From Synchiropus splendidus (taxonomy: Eukaryota; Chordata; Actinopteri; Syngnathiformes; Callionymidae), in the NCBI RefSeq assembly GCF_027744825.2, contig NC_071342.1:22846001-22910000 (forward strand): 64,000 nucleotides of DNA, read 5' to 3'. A program made the translations under genes and the position numbers. Below, piece by piece: positions 1 through 12,153 of this stretch; the first letter of the stretch is position 1; every line of letters begins with the position of its first letter. The notes under the pieces were generated by a model that searched no databases, was not told the DNA's origin, and saw only the letters and a program-made list of their open reading frames with translations.

Positions 1-63
1 TGCTGACAGTTTAAGTCAGTCTTCTATCGGCAGCTGCTCCTCTCTCCTCTGTGTTTGAGTCAG

Positions 64-2212
64 AATCTAATGGCAACCCGTTCCATTCCCAGCCGACCTC
101 CCCAACCACTCCCAACAAACCTCTGGCACCGCTGGACTGGGCCTCCAGTGTCACCACCAAACCCGACCCCTCACTGGTCAACAAGCACATCAGAAAGGTG
201 GTGGATGTGAGTCCTTCTGCACTGCCGTCTTTTGGTTTGAGTCCCTCAGGAATGGTCATGGAGTTTTGTGTCGCTCCTCCAAGTCTGTGTTCAGGAACTA
301 CGACCACGACCACGACGGATACATTTCACAGGAGGACTTCGAGAGCGTCGCTGCTAACTTCCCCTTCTTGGACTCCTTCTGTGTTCTGGACAAAGATCAG
401 TGAGTGTCGAGTCCTTCACAAGTGAGACTCATTTGACTTGTCCCAGACAGTCTGGGTCGGACTGTGCCACATGTCATGAAGGAGTTTCACAATGATTATA
501 TCACACTGAAGTTCACAACAGACCTTTGACACTCTCTCTCATAGTTTGCTCTCCAGACAACAGGGAACCTTTGTCAGTGCACAAGTTCCTGCTCCACTGA
601 TCCCACTGATGCACAAGACACGTGGCAGCTAGGATGAGAACAACAACAACAAACATGGAGGAATCCCTGAACACAAGCAAACAAAAGCATCTGTTTGGTT
701 TTGTTCAGGGAGGTTTTTCACTACACAATGTCCAGGGTTTCCACTACTCTGAATGGACTTGACATTCTTATATAACATTGAAATTCTTATACAAATATTT
801 TCAAGACATAAAAAGAGCTTTAGTTTAAATAAGGTGATATAAAAACTTGAGTATAGCCACCATGGTGATATATTTTTTTGAATGATCTAGTGTTGACTTC
901 CAGCAGACATCAGAACACATTACGCAGTGCGACCAACAACAGCATGACTCGTGACTCACGTGGCCATCTGATGAGTGGCAGTTAGTCAAGGGATGTGAAC
1001 CTCTGACCTTCCCCTCCAGAGACGGCTTGATCAGCAAGGACGAGATGATGGCCTACTTCCTGCGAGCCAACCCGCTGCTGCAGTGTAAGATGGGCCCGGG
1101 CTTCGTCCACAGCTTCCAGGAGATGACCTACCTGAAGCCCACATTCTGTGAGCACTGCGCCGGATTTGTGAGTCACGTCGTCACCGCTATCACAACATTG
1201 TTTCCTCATCCCAAAAAACGGTAGTGCATTGTTTCTCATCCCCGAACCTCTCCGTCTCCTTGTCTTTCTGCCCATGTGGATGGCGGACCTGCAGCTGTGG
1301 GGGATCATCAAGCAGGGGTACAAGTGCAGAGGTATGTCTACTGGCGCCCCCGGTGGCGATGTTAAAAAGCGCAGCCTCAGAGAGCGTCATATGCAAGTTA
1401 GAACCATAGATCGGCCTCTTAACAACTGGCTCCGGACTTCAGGAGGTCACGAGAGAGGTCAGTAACCACATCTCCCTCCTCCACCTCAGACTGCGGCGTC
1501 AACTGTCACAAACAGTGTCGGGAGCTGCTGGTTCTGGCCTGCAGGAAGCTGCTGCGCTCAGGCTCACTGGGGAGTTCCTCGCCGCCCAGAATGACTCACA
1601 GCTCGCTGCCCAGCAGCCCCTCTCTGCCCACCTGCCCAGGTCTGCCACGCTCTCACCAGCTGGGTTCCTCTTGCTGCACTCGCTCTGATCCACTCCTGTG
1701 TCCACCAGACGACGACGAGGTCTTCGACTTCCCACGCATCGACTCATCAGGTCAGAGTCTGGACGCCAAGTCCATCACCCTGGTGACCGGCACCGCGCAG
1801 AGGATCTCCGTGCGCCTGCAGAGAGCCACCATCAGCCAGGCCACGCAGACGGAGCCTCTGTGGGCGGAGCACACGTGGGCGGGGGGCGACGGCGGTTCGC
1901 ACACCTTTCCCAAAATGAAATACAGGACTCACAGGAAGACCTCCAAGAACAAAGGGCCGGAGACCTGGGACGGACAGGAGGGCGGCAAGAAGAAGGCCCT
2001 TCTGTCCCGCTGTGCCACGGATCCACGGGACAAGTCCGGACAGCTGGTCCAGAATGGACTCACGCACCAAGGGAAGGTGAGAACACTCAGAAATCTTTGC
2101 AACATTTCATACAGCTCAGTGAAGGTGAAGGACTTCTGCAGCTCATGTTCCTGGTTGCAACACTCAGGAGATAATATGAACAGCATCATGTTCTCTCCTG
2201 CAGGGCAGCTGA
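64..2212 (+). CDS. rasgrp3: Ras guanyl-releasing protein 3-like, C-terminal part (partial gene)
   Basis: RasGRPs load GTP onto Ras/Rap and are recruited to membranes by diacylglycerol. Only the 3' half is present; the catalytic REM/CDC25 region lies left of the window. Exons read as 64-206, 284-399, 1020-1167, 1295-1331, 1490-1639, 1709-2076 and 2204-2212, with phases that join without frameshift. Exon 284-399 carries an EF-hand loop ([12 protein letters not shown]). A second loop ([12 protein letters not shown]) spans the next junction. A full C1 zinc finger follows over three exons ([17 protein letters not shown] through CHKQC). The tail contains [18 protein letters not shown], which I recall as a RASGRP3 signature, so paralogue 3 is preferred over 1, 2 or 4. 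The stop falls three codons into the last short exon. If the last intron is not removed, the frame stays open to 2307, so the exact C-terminus is uncertain. Confidence 0.85.
545..905. repeat. Interspersed repeat in rasgrp3 intron
   Basis: Two modules here (about 545-655 and 765-890) recur almost unchanged near 54698-54817 and 54855-54966. The second module alone also recurs at about 32305-32465. It includes the phrase GCTTTAGTTTAAATAAGGTG. No ends, target duplications or coding capacity were recognised, so the class is unknown. Confidence 0.7.
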
Positions 2213-3226
2213 CTTGGTGGCCGAGGTCAGGCTCGGTCCAGGAGGCCAATCATGGAAGGGACCAGGAAGCTGTTCTGGCTGGGCTGCCTGAAGCCCGACT
2301 TCAGTGACCTGGAGCTGTCGTGTCCCCTCTGAGCTGGAGCGGCACGATGCCCGGAGCAGAACTCGGCGGCTGGTTTGGGCCAGTTTCAGGCGCATGATGG
2401 AGCCCAGCTAGTGACGTAGGAGTCGGGTGTGGACCACGACACATGCTGCATCCTCCTGTGGGAACCAAAGGGAACATTCAGGCTGAAGAACGATGTGTTG
2501 TTGCTTAGTGAGGAAGAGACTTTTATAGAGCATGAAGGTGATAACATGAATCAATTCTATCTCTTACTGAGGGCTCTGTTTCTTTCTAGAGAATAATGTA
2601 TTTATTTCAATGTCCTTGTTTCGACCTGTCTTGTTCCATTCTCGTTCAAATTAATTTCAAGGTAACATCTTAGTTCACTATTCACTATTATTTTTTTAAT
2701 TTAGAAAATGTTAAAACATAGGAAAAACGTATTTTTTTTTTAATAAAAATGTGAAAACCAGAAGTCCACAAGCATCCTCATTGATATCGTTTTCACTTAG
2801 ATTTTACATTATGATTCATGTTCACATAATTCACAAATATATGGACTAATACATTATGAATGCAAAGCTTCAATGGCATCATTGTATGCACCAAGTCATC
2901 ACATCAACGTCAATGCAGTGAGTCGGTTGACTGCAGGGATTATTAATGTCCAGCAGGTGTCAGTATTCAGTGACACAATATCGCCTTATTTACCCATCAC
3001 TATTTCTTTCTCTTTACCAAATGCGATATAAAGCTTTTAGCAACTATTCAAGTTCTGTTCATATTGTGGTCGCCTTCGATAAATTGGAGCTACGTTACTT
3101 TTCCAATTAGATCAGCCTAAATTCCATGCTCAATTCTCGGTGTATTTTATCGATATGTTGAAAAAAAATAAACACAACATCCGGTTTTATTACGTAAACC
3201 TGTGACTCAACTTCCAGGCCGACTGG
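2213..3226. other. rasgrp3 3' UTR and intergenic spacer
   Basis: AT-rich sequence after the rasgrp3 stop. A good polyadenylation signal, AATAAA at 2742-2747, plausibly ends the transcript near 2765. The remaining part up to the exo1 promoter shows no exon or recognisable repeat. Confidence 0.6.
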
Positions 3227-3352
3227 CCCCGCCCCTCTCTAAAAGTTCAACCAATAGCGGCAGCGCTTATTGAACCGCGGAGTTTACCGCTCAAACCAAA
3301 CGCGCCGAGATTTTTTTCTTCTGACAATCGTTCTGGATTCAAGCTTCAAACT
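3227..3352 (+). promoter_or_regulatory. exo1: exo1 promoter and non-coding first exon
   Basis: A GC box (CCCCGCCCC, 3227-3235) and a CCAAT box (3251-3255) precede a GC-rich stretch that ends in a strong 5' splice site, CAAACTG|gtgagt, at 3352/3353. There is no TATA box, as is usual for a DNA-repair housekeeping gene. Exon 1 probably starts between about 3270 and 3300 and is spliced to the coding exon beginning at 4839. The transcription start is inferred, not seen. Confidence 0.6.
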
Positions 3353-3879
3353 GGTGAGTTTTATCTTCATAGCTGTTGCTGCACGATGCCTGCATTGTGT
3401 AAGGAACGAAGCCAATGATCGCCGCCTTGCCTCGTAATCTAGAACGACGTTGTGTTGCGGTGGCGTGTTAGCTAACACCCGGCATTTTAACCGCCTGAAC
3501 TGGACTCAAAAACCGCCTATTGACTGCATAACAACGATAGTGGAAAAGGCTCGTCTCCTGTGGTGGCACGCTCGAAGAACGCGTCTGAACTATCGTCCCC
3601 CAGGAAGCCTGCTGAGGAGATGCTAGCTGGTTAGCCTGCATCTACAGCGGACATGCTCGGTGAAACACCGGTCACTTGCCTCCGAAACACTGAGGAATGA
3701 ACGTATTTCAACTGCAGAATCTGCTATGAAAATACAGTACAGCATTTTCATGACAGCCTCTGTCTCTCAGCTCGGACAAACGCCAATATTTTAAACCATT
3801 CAAGTGGCTTTTCATCATCTAATATTCAGTGGTGGAATATCGGTCGGAAGTGGCATATAGAGGATTGAAATGTCATGAC

Positions 3880-4540
3880 TCGGCATCCCGTGACGTATAC
3901 GACATTGAACGATGTTTAAAAATGAGTGCTGTCATTTTAACGCGTTAATTCCATTAGTTAATGACTCCGCAATTTAACACGTTAAGAAATGTAACGCCAT
4001 TAATTATGAGCATCAACGGCTCTTCGTTTTGTCTCAATTAGAGGCGTATTATACTTCTATTATTCATTATTTTTAATTGCTATATTGAGCTTAAGTGCCT
4101 ATTTGAGACAGCCTTATTTTATTTCAGAATTGTATTTATTGAACTGAATTGCTGTATTTGTATTACGTTTTTGAAAACAGACTTATTTTATTTATTTCAC
4201 TGTATTGCTGAATTTGTTTCACATTTTCGAAGACAGCTTTATTTGATGTACTTCACTCTATTGCTGTATTTGTTTGACTTTTTTGAATAATGCACCTGGC
4301 CTAACTGGTTTGTGGATGTATTGACCTTTAGTTTTGGATTTCATTGATGAAGCACCGTTCACCAATAAAAAATTGGATTCCAAATCTTCTCTTCTTACTG
4401 TATTCAATTGATTAGTCATGCACCACAATTTTTTAATATCCTAGAACTCAAATTCTTTATCAGGAGACCTTTGCAGATATGACATAAAAATGCGATTAAT
4501 TTGATTAATTAATTACAAATCCTGCACTGTTGAAAATACA
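3880..4540. repeat. Old AT-rich repeat in exo1 intron 1
   Basis: AT-rich stretch rich in GTTAAT/ATTAAT words (CGCGTTAATTCC near 3940, GCGATTAATTTGATTAATTAATTAC near 4491) that looks like a decayed fish transposon with TTAA-rich ends. No boundaries could be fixed and no second copy is present here, so this is a weak call. Confidence 0.3.
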
Positions 4541-4872
4541 ACAGCATGAGCACCAAAAAAACGAACATAAACAACAACTAAAACATGAGTGTGGAGTTAA
4601 CAATGAGAGTGCAGACCATTCAAGTGCAACTAGAAGTGTGTGTATGTTCCAAACCACTAGAACATCTGGCTGTCAGTGTCAGTGAAGTCAGCGATGAGTG
4701 GTGACGTACAATAAGTACTTTCATGCCTCTTTGATTTCATCTCGTGTAGAAACTCGGTTTAGCTACGTTCCTCAAGTGTTCAGAGTGTATTTGTCTGTGC
4801 TCTTCTCTTCACCTTCAGTCATTTGCTTTCTCTCGCAGGCACCTGGTCAGTGGCTGACGGCTGCATCGGAAA

Positions 4873-7800
4873 ATGGGGATCTCTGGGTTACTGCAGTTCA
4901 TCAAGGATGCAGGGGAGCCCGTCAACGTGAAGAAGTACAAAGGCCAGGCTGTGGCTGTGGACACTTACTGCTGGTTACACAAGGGGGCCTTTTCCTGCGC
5001 AGACAAACTGGCCAAAGGAGAACCCACTGACCAGTAGGTTTTAGCTGAAACCTTTGTTCATTTGAGCTTGTAGACAAGCGTTTGTTTTGTGCAAGTAGCG
5101 GTTGGTTTTGTATTGCTGTACAAGACTGTCAGCTTTATTTTCATCTGATATAGCTGTGCCTTTTCACCTCTCACAAGTGCCTGTAGGTGGTGCTGATGAG
5201 TCTCACATGAGGGACACAGCTCTTCAGTCCATACTGAATTCAAAAAATTGTCTTTTTAACTGAAGCTATTGGTGGCTTAACCTCCCATTTTAAAATGTTC
5301 AGTGTAAAATCTTGTTTTCGTGTTGCATCCCTCAATCACACAAAGTAGTTTACAGGATGAAGCACCGCAGGACAACGTTCTGGTGGCACATTTCTTAGCT
5401 GCTGAAAGACAATCTGTCATTCTTTATCTGTCTTTTCCCAGGTACGTGTGGTACTGCATGAAGTTTGTGGACATGCTTCTGAATTTTGGAGTCAAACCCA
5501 TTTTGGTGTTTGATGGACGCAATCTACCTTCAAAGAGAGAAGTGGAAAAGTCTCGCAGAGAGTGAGTGAATGGCAACTTTCATCATGTCACGCCTCTGGA
5601 TGTTTCTGTTGACTCGCATAGTTTGTGGAGTTCTGTTGGCATTTTTATTTCCCCTGAAGGCTTCACTATTGTGTTGGTATGGAGCGGCAGCTTGTATTTC
5701 TTCTTTACATGTTGACAGGTGAGATGTAGAGGACTGTATAAGAGAAGTACTAGTGCTCGCTGCTGTGTGCGCTCTGGAGAAATTGTTTGCAAAAGCCAAT
5801 TGAAGTATATTTTGTTGTTGTATGTTTTGTTTATTTTAAGATAGAAATGATGTCTTTGAGCTGGTGATGACGAAGGAATCGGGGGAGATTTAGGAACTTT
5901 GTAATCCACCCCAAAGCAAGGTTATAAAAGCATGAATGGAATGAAACACCTCAGTAAGATGCACCAGGGTTAATTCACACTCACATTCATCCCTGCGTCA
6001 CCTTGTTGCTGCTGTTTATTTAACACATTGGAGTGTAAGTACAAAGACACATCCGGTGCTAAATCTAATGGTTTCGTCCCGAGTCCATCCTCCAGGTCTG
6101 GTACATTTTCTTCGAGTGTGTTGTCAGACTCCTGCTGACAGATGAACACACGACAGATTCAACAGCTTCCTGTCACAGGGAATGACAGTGCGAGCCAAAT
6201 GCCATTCTTTACACTCGCGCATATCTGAGGGGCGACTGCTAATGTCGAAGACATGAGTGGAATCATCGTGGATGAGTGACTCCTCAGTTTATTACTTGAA
6301 GATACACTACTAGAGTAAATTACTCTTGTGCAAGCTGACGCTGATGCTGGGCCCTGCACCGTTTTATTTACATACCGAACTAACTATCACGTCGACAATG
6401 CTTGTTTATGTGGACCACATTCCATGGCACCAGGTGAGGTGAGCAGAGGAATGTGACGAAACGCCTCCACTGGCTTCAAGGTCGACCCGTAACCTCCAAG
6501 GAAGCCCCGATGTCGCTCACCCGCCTGTCCACCTTCCTCTCCAGGCGCAGAGAGGCGAACCTGCAGAAAGGCCGGCAGCTGCTGCGAGAGGGGAAGCTGT
6601 CGGAGGCCAGGGAGTGTTTCACCCGCTGTGTCAACATCACCCCTGACATGGCTCACAATCTGATCAAGGTTTGGAATAGGCTCATGTGACCCCTCTGCCG
6701 CACCTCTGTCAGAGGGCCGTATTTGAATGGTGGCTGTTGATTATTGGTCAGGCTGCCCGAGCCAGAGGTGTCGACTGCATTGTGGCTCCGTATGAAGCCG
6801 ACGCTCAGCTGGCTCACCTGACCAAGACCGGCCTGGCTCAGGCCGTCATCACGGAAGACTCTGACCTGCTGGCTTTCGGCTGCAAGAAGGTACCCAATGC
6901 TTCCCCTCTGCCTTTGTCGTCTTCATGGAGACACACAAATGAGGAAAATACAAAGAAAACAAAATACATACACAGAAAACAAACACTGGGGATATTTAAT
7001 AGGATACAATCTCCATGAGTTTGGATTATATTGTTTGTAATTGTTCAATTTTCTCCATCTTTTTTGTTTATTTTGGCTTTTTTAGCCAAAAGTATCAACA
7101 TTTTCAATAAATATTCATCACTTCTTTGCAGACATGGAGACAAGAGTCTCACCAGCAATGTCTGAGGATCCTTAACAAACCGTTATTCAAATATCCTCTC
7201 AAGAGTCTTCATGACGAATGTTTGTACTTCAGTACACGTCCAAAATATATGAGAGCTGGTTCTTTTTTCTCAATTGCGTACTCTTCAAATGTGGTGTTAA
7301 AAAGAATCTCATCAAAGCTTTCCAACCCAATTCCCTCCATCTTTTGAGCCTTTAGAGATTTGCTGTGTTCTGCACTTTTAGTACCATTCTTCTTCAGATA
7401 TTTCCATTTTTAACTCTTACTCCCATTTTGATTTAACAAGCAGCATGTTAGTACTGTTTCATTTCTGCAAGCTGCTAAACATTTTAGAAGCAATTTTCGA
7501 AAACAATTTCTCATAAGCATCCACACACACTGGAATAATCTCATTCCCTTTGGATGTGAGAGTTTGTCTGATATCAGGATTGAAAATGTGTCTCGACTGC
7601 AAGTGTCCATAAGTACAAACTCTTTGTTCATTTTCTCAAAAGTTTTGAAATTGTTCCCTTCTACAAGTGCACATATTGCAGTGATCCCGTCATGTCTCCA
7701 TTTACTGAATGTGTTTAGAAATTTTCCTGATTTAAGTTTGGAATTAGTGGATGCAATATTTGTTCAGTCAGGTCACTGTCTTTGATGAATTAAAACACGT

Positions 7801-10800
7801 CGTGTTCACACGCAGGTGATCCTGAAAATGGACAGGCAGGGTAATGGCCTGGAGATCGACCAGAGCAACCTGGGTCGCTGCCGCTCGCTGGGCAATGTGT
7901 TCACAGAGGAGAAGTTTCGACACATGTGCATCCTCTCGGGTTGTGACTACCTGTCCTCTCTGCATGGCATCGGCCTGGGGAAGGCCTGCAAGCTCCTGCG
8001 CCTGGCCAGAGACCCCGACATCCTCAAGGTGAGCGGGCCGCTTCACTGCACTTGTCTCACTCATAAGTTCCTTAGTTTGGGCGACTTGTTTTCTTCCTGC
8101 TTTCTATGTCCTGAAATCCTCTGTTAGAGCAGCGTTTTTCAACCATTCACCTCATATGTGCAGAGATAGAGGTGTGTGATATGATGACATTACAGTTAGA
8201 AGGTGTTGAGCAACCAAGGTGAGGAGATCACATGGATTGGCTGACATTCTTTCTCTCCACTCTACTGTAGACTGTCTTCTGTGGTGCGCCGCGCTCCTCT
8301 TCCCACACACTCACAGCAAAGAAGCCGCTCACACTGCGCAACTTCCAGCTGTTTTTAAAGCTGATGCACCTCTAACTTGACCACACACTTTCACCACAGA
8401 ACCATGGAGGGAGGGAGGGAGGGATCCTTGTCAGAGCCACAACAAACTAAATTCACAACAAAATAAATGTGTTCCAAAATTGAAGAGAGGAAGAATCATT
8501 GTTTTTATGAAGCAAGTTCAGGCAAAGAAGCTGATGATTTGTCTGGCAACTCAAAACTACAATAAAATCATGCAGAAGAGAAGTGATCAAATCGAAACAG
8601 TTATTTAAAGTAAATAAATACATCCTGACATATGTTGCCATATTGCCAGCCCTTTCTGGACACATTTGAAACAATTACATTTTCTGCTATGTGTTTCTGC
8701 AAATATCCTGGCAAAATAACAACCGGGTGTCAGTAGCTACAGTTTTTCACAAATGAATGGGGATTTTCTATAGGACTTTAAGCACAAGTGCGCTTTGGCC
8801 CAGGTTCCTTTGGTGGTGAGCCTGGGATTTTCTCAATGAACCAAGGTGCCGTGGTTAGAAAAAGGTTGAAAAACACTGTTAGAGCATCAAGGTGTGAAGC
8901 CCTGCATCTGTGTCACCAGGTGATCAGAAAGATGGGTCAGTACCTGAAGATGAATCTGGTGGTTCCTGAGGAGTACCTGAGCGGGTTCGTCCGAGCCAAC
9001 AACACCTTCCTCTACCAACTCGTGTTTGACCCTGTAACCAGGAAGGTTGTGCCCCTCAACTCGTACCCGGACCACGTGGACCCCTCCACCCTGAGCTACG
9101 CTGGACTGTATCCTTGTCACCGGACCTTATCCGTGTGTGTTGTCACATGATGCGACACAGGCTTCCATCCTTAATGCCAGCAGACATTTGGGAGACGACA
9201 CGGGGCTGCAGATGGCTCTGGGGAACCTGGACATCAACACGTTGAAGCCCATCGACAACTTCAACCCTGACAAACCCACGGCGCCGGTACTGAAGTCTGC
9301 TGCAGTGAAAATCTGAACACAGCATCTCATGAGACTTTTCTTTCAGGCGCCTAAACCTCGCAGCCGGAGTTGGAGCGACGCTCCCGCCCCGTCTCACCTC
9401 AGTATCTGGAGCAGAGGCGCCAACCTGCCTCCTGCTGATACTCCTGCGGCGCCCTCCGCTGACAGACCTCCATCCACCAGGGGGAAGGAGAGAGTCGTGG
9501 GTCTACAGGGCCTGAAGCTGCCCTCCAGAGAGCTGCAGCTGAAGAGGCCCAGAGAAGGTACACACACACACACACGCACACACACACACACTTTGGTTCA
9601 TTCACCACGGCAGTTTGAATCCAGGGAACCTTTGATCATGACACTGGTCGACTCTGAGTCTCTGGATCCCTGTTTCTTTGATGAGATGGAGTGGTCCTCA
9701 TAGGTTCTCTGACGCACTCGTCTGCCTTGGTTCACATCAACACATGCAGGTCTCCTGCTGCCAAGGTGAAAACAGTTGGATATTGGCGGCGGCGGCGGCA
9801 TCCTCTTCCGCGTCCCCATTAGGCTTCACTGATCGCGGACACACTCTCACAGGCAGCGCTAATGCTACGAGCCGCCATCAGTTAGGGACCATCAACAAAT
9901 TCTAAAGCCTCAAAGTGTGAGTGACATCTTCAATAAGGCCATGGAAAACAAGCATTTTAGGAGAGAGAATTGTGAAAAGGTTTTTCATCACACAAGACAA
10001 AGGACTGACAGTCTCTGTCTCATGATCTGGAGAATAGAATATGACTCCATCATCATTTCTCCACCTGATTTCTAATGTTTCTTCAGTAGCATCTAGGAAA
10101 CGTGTCCAGACTGCTCCATAGTTCAAGTCAACTGTTCAGAGACATGAGATACAGCAGACAGACGGCTCCATTTAACCCCTAAATAAAGCTGGCAGAGCAG
10201 CCTGTCAGACACCAGCGGCTTCTACCAGAGACGTGAAACATCGAGTTTCTCATCTCTGTTCACTGTTCTATTGAAACACATCAACACATCATGATGTTGG
10301 AGACAAACTCCACTAATACGTTCCATCATAAAACAGTTTCAAGAGAGACTGTAGTGTCCAACACATGGAAGAGAAGGAACGTGGATTCATCCTGATCATT
10401 ATCGTTAAAATTACAACATTTATGGCGATAACATTTTTTGTCCATATCGCCCGTCCCTACTTTCACCCTTTCCTCAGCCTCTCACCCTGTACCTAACCAT
10501 CCAAAACACATGGCTCACATGAACCAGGACCTAAACCAAACTTACAATGTCCCAGTTATTTTGAAGTTTCCCTTGTAGGGACCAGCAAAAGGTCCCCTCA
10601 AGGAGGTGTGTTTTCAACAAATGTGGCTTCCGTCGCCTCGTTCACCCTCCAGCAGGATTTGTCCAAGCTTCTGATGGTCAGGTGACCAACTCTGGTCACA
10701 TGACTTTCCTTGAGTCGTATTGGCCTGAATGGAAGAGTCAGTTCCAGTGGTGATCCTGTGGTGACATGTTTGAGTGACAGTTGCTGGGTGTTTGCAGACT

Positions 10801-12077
10801 CTGGCGTGTCCGACCAGGACGTCCTGGACCAGTACTCCTCCAGTCAGAAGAGACCCCGCTCAGAGGAGACGCCAGGCACCTCCAAGCCTGCAGCGATGGC
10901 TCAGCCGAGGCTTCGGAACCGATTCAGCACTTTACTGCAGAGACGGAACCAGCAGGCGGAGGGCGAGGAGCGAGCCACGTGCAGCAGGTGCGTGCTCTGT
11001 CTCACAAGCTGAGCTCTGGACCAATGTCCTCGTCACCGGTTGATGGTGTGGCTCCTCTGGCAAGGTTCTTCAGCAGCTCTGCACCAGTCCTCCTGCCAGA
11101 CTCAGACCAACTGCAGGAGGACGACTCGCTCCAGCGTCCGCCTCCTGCCGAGGACAAGCCGCACCAGCAGGACTCCGACGTTGAAGGTCCTGAGGTGCCC
11201 TCTGTGGAGACACCCAGCCCCTCCCCCCCTTCTGCTGGCAGCCAGGGCCTCAACTTGTTCCAGTGGTCCGGGAGGTCCCCCTTAGGAGAGACGCTGAGAA
11301 AGTCCACGTCCGCTCTGAGTGCTCTGCAGCAGTTCCAGTATAAGAAGGAGTGTGTCTCCTCCCTGAAGACCTCACCTGACTCTGAGGATGAGCTGAGCCA
11401 CTCGCCTCCCTCCCAGGACAGCGCCTACTTCTCCCAGTCCCAGTCCCGAGTCTCACCTGTACAGCCAGAGGAAGAGTCCAGCAGTGACCTCCTGTCTCAG
11501 CGTGAGGTAGGACCTGGTGCCGTCTGTCCGACCAATGAGCAGAAGATGGTGACCTCTTCTCCCCTGCTCTCTCCAGGACACGTCTTCACGTAGCGACCCG
11601 GCTCCTAGGAGCAGTCCACCACGCCCTGGTGACAGTCGCGCCACACACAGACCAAAGGTGGGTCCCAGTTCGACTCTCCAGATCCTCAAGATCAAGCTTC
11701 AGAGGAGACGTGAGACTTCCACCTCTCTCCTCCAGGTTTCCAGGTCCCTCAGCCTGGGTCAGGGCTCCAGAGGCCGAGGTCTGGGTCCAGCCCGGGCCAG
11801 CGGTCTGAGGAGGACTTCGAAGAAGAGCCCCTCCTCCAGCAATGAGAACAGCCCAGCCGTCCAGGCCACCATCAGCAGCCTGTGGAAGAACTTCAGCTTC
11901 AGCAAGTAAAGCAGAGCTTGCTCCGTGACAGGAAGGTGCAAAGTGTTAATCCGCTGTATCCGCTTCAGGCACAGCCCCAAGGTGGCGCCCTGTAAGAAAG
12001 GAGCACCTCTGTCTCCTGTGGAGGACAACCTGCTGACCTCCTCACCTGCCGCTGACCTCCACACCATGGGCTGCTGA
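4873..12077 (+). CDS. exo1: Exonuclease 1 (complete, 13 coding exons)
   Basis: EXO1 is a 5'-3' exonuclease and flap endonuclease acting in mismatch repair, end resection and meiotic recombination in the nucleus. Coding exons: 4873-5033, 5442-5561, 6545-6668, 6752-6889, 7816-8028, 8920-9107, 9184-9286 (or from 9181), 9347-9557, 10798-10987, 11065-11506, 11577-11657, 11736-11905, 11969-12077; about 749 residues against 846 in human. The start [16 protein letters not shown] is the family N-terminus. All catalytic acids sit at their human numbers: D30, D78, E150, D152, D171, D173 and D225. The XPG-N/XPG-I and helix-hairpin regions fill residues 1 to about 390. The tail is serine/proline rich and diverged but keeps the blocks [26 protein letters not shown] and [14 protein letters not shown] seen near the human C-terminus. 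No frameshift or missing key residue. The intron at 10988-11064 is 77 bp and the last intron 63 bp. Confidence 0.97.
6890..7815. other. exo1 intron, AT-rich, no gene seen
   Basis: This 926-bp intron, like the one at 5562-6544, is AT-rich with only short chance open frames on both strands. No splice-bounded exon or inverted-repeat element was recognised in either. Confidence 0.5.
8131..8877. mobile_element. hAT-like non-autonomous element, family 1 (exo1 intron)
   Basis: A 747-bp element flanked by a perfect 8-bp target duplication, GTTAGAGC (8123-8130 and 8878-8885). Its ends are near-perfect inverted repeats: AGCGTTTTTCAACC at the left, and the complement of AGTGTTTTTCAACC at the right. The 8-bp duplication and end style fit the hAT superfamily. 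There is no transposase frame, so it is a MITE-type derivative. Related copies are at 16791-17348, 25306-25665 and about 61300-61930. It ends 42 bp before the acceptor of exon 8920-9107. Confidence 0.85.
9558..9592. repeat. (CA)n microsatellite at an exo1 splice donor
   Basis: The intron after exon 9347-9557 begins gtacacacac and runs directly into a CA repeat with one cg interruption. Confidence 0.85.
9623..9890. repeat. Interspersed repeat, copy 1 (exo1 intron)
   Basis: Nearly identical to 53635-53921, in the same orientation. Shared start AGGGAACCTTTGATCATG and shared end GCCGCCATCAGTTAGGGA. The second copy carries an extra 20-base stretch. No clear terminal repeats or coding capacity; class unknown. 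Confidence 0.8.
10313..10600. repeat. Two dispersed repeats in exo1 intron
   Basis: 10313-10462 matches 38587-38725 (shared CAACACATGGAAGAGAAGGAAC and TTTTGTCCATATC). It is followed by a copy of the common CCTCTCACCCT...AACCATCCAAAACACATGGCTCAC repeat, which is scattered through the window. Confidence 0.6.
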
Positions 12078-12147
12078 CGGCGGTCGTGAGGTCACTGGTG
12101 CGGGTCAAGGTTTTAAACATACCGTGTATGTTCCTGCTACTGACTTG

Positions 12148-12153
12148 AATAAA
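12148..12153 (+). promoter_or_regulatory. exo1: exo1 polyadenylation signal
   Basis: AATAAA 71 bases after the exo1 stop codon, giving a short 3' UTR. Other AATAAA words further on (12586, 12822) could be alternative sites. Confidence 0.65.

Noticed and set aside
1341..1358. CTCF-like word in rasgrp3 intron (minus strand)
   Set aside because: One base is missing from the core relative to the consensus, so it was not counted with the perfect sites.
10981..11070. Apparent frameshift in exo1 between two open frames
   Set aside because: Explained by a 77-bp intron (10988-11064). The joined product reads [10 protein letters not shown], matching the family.
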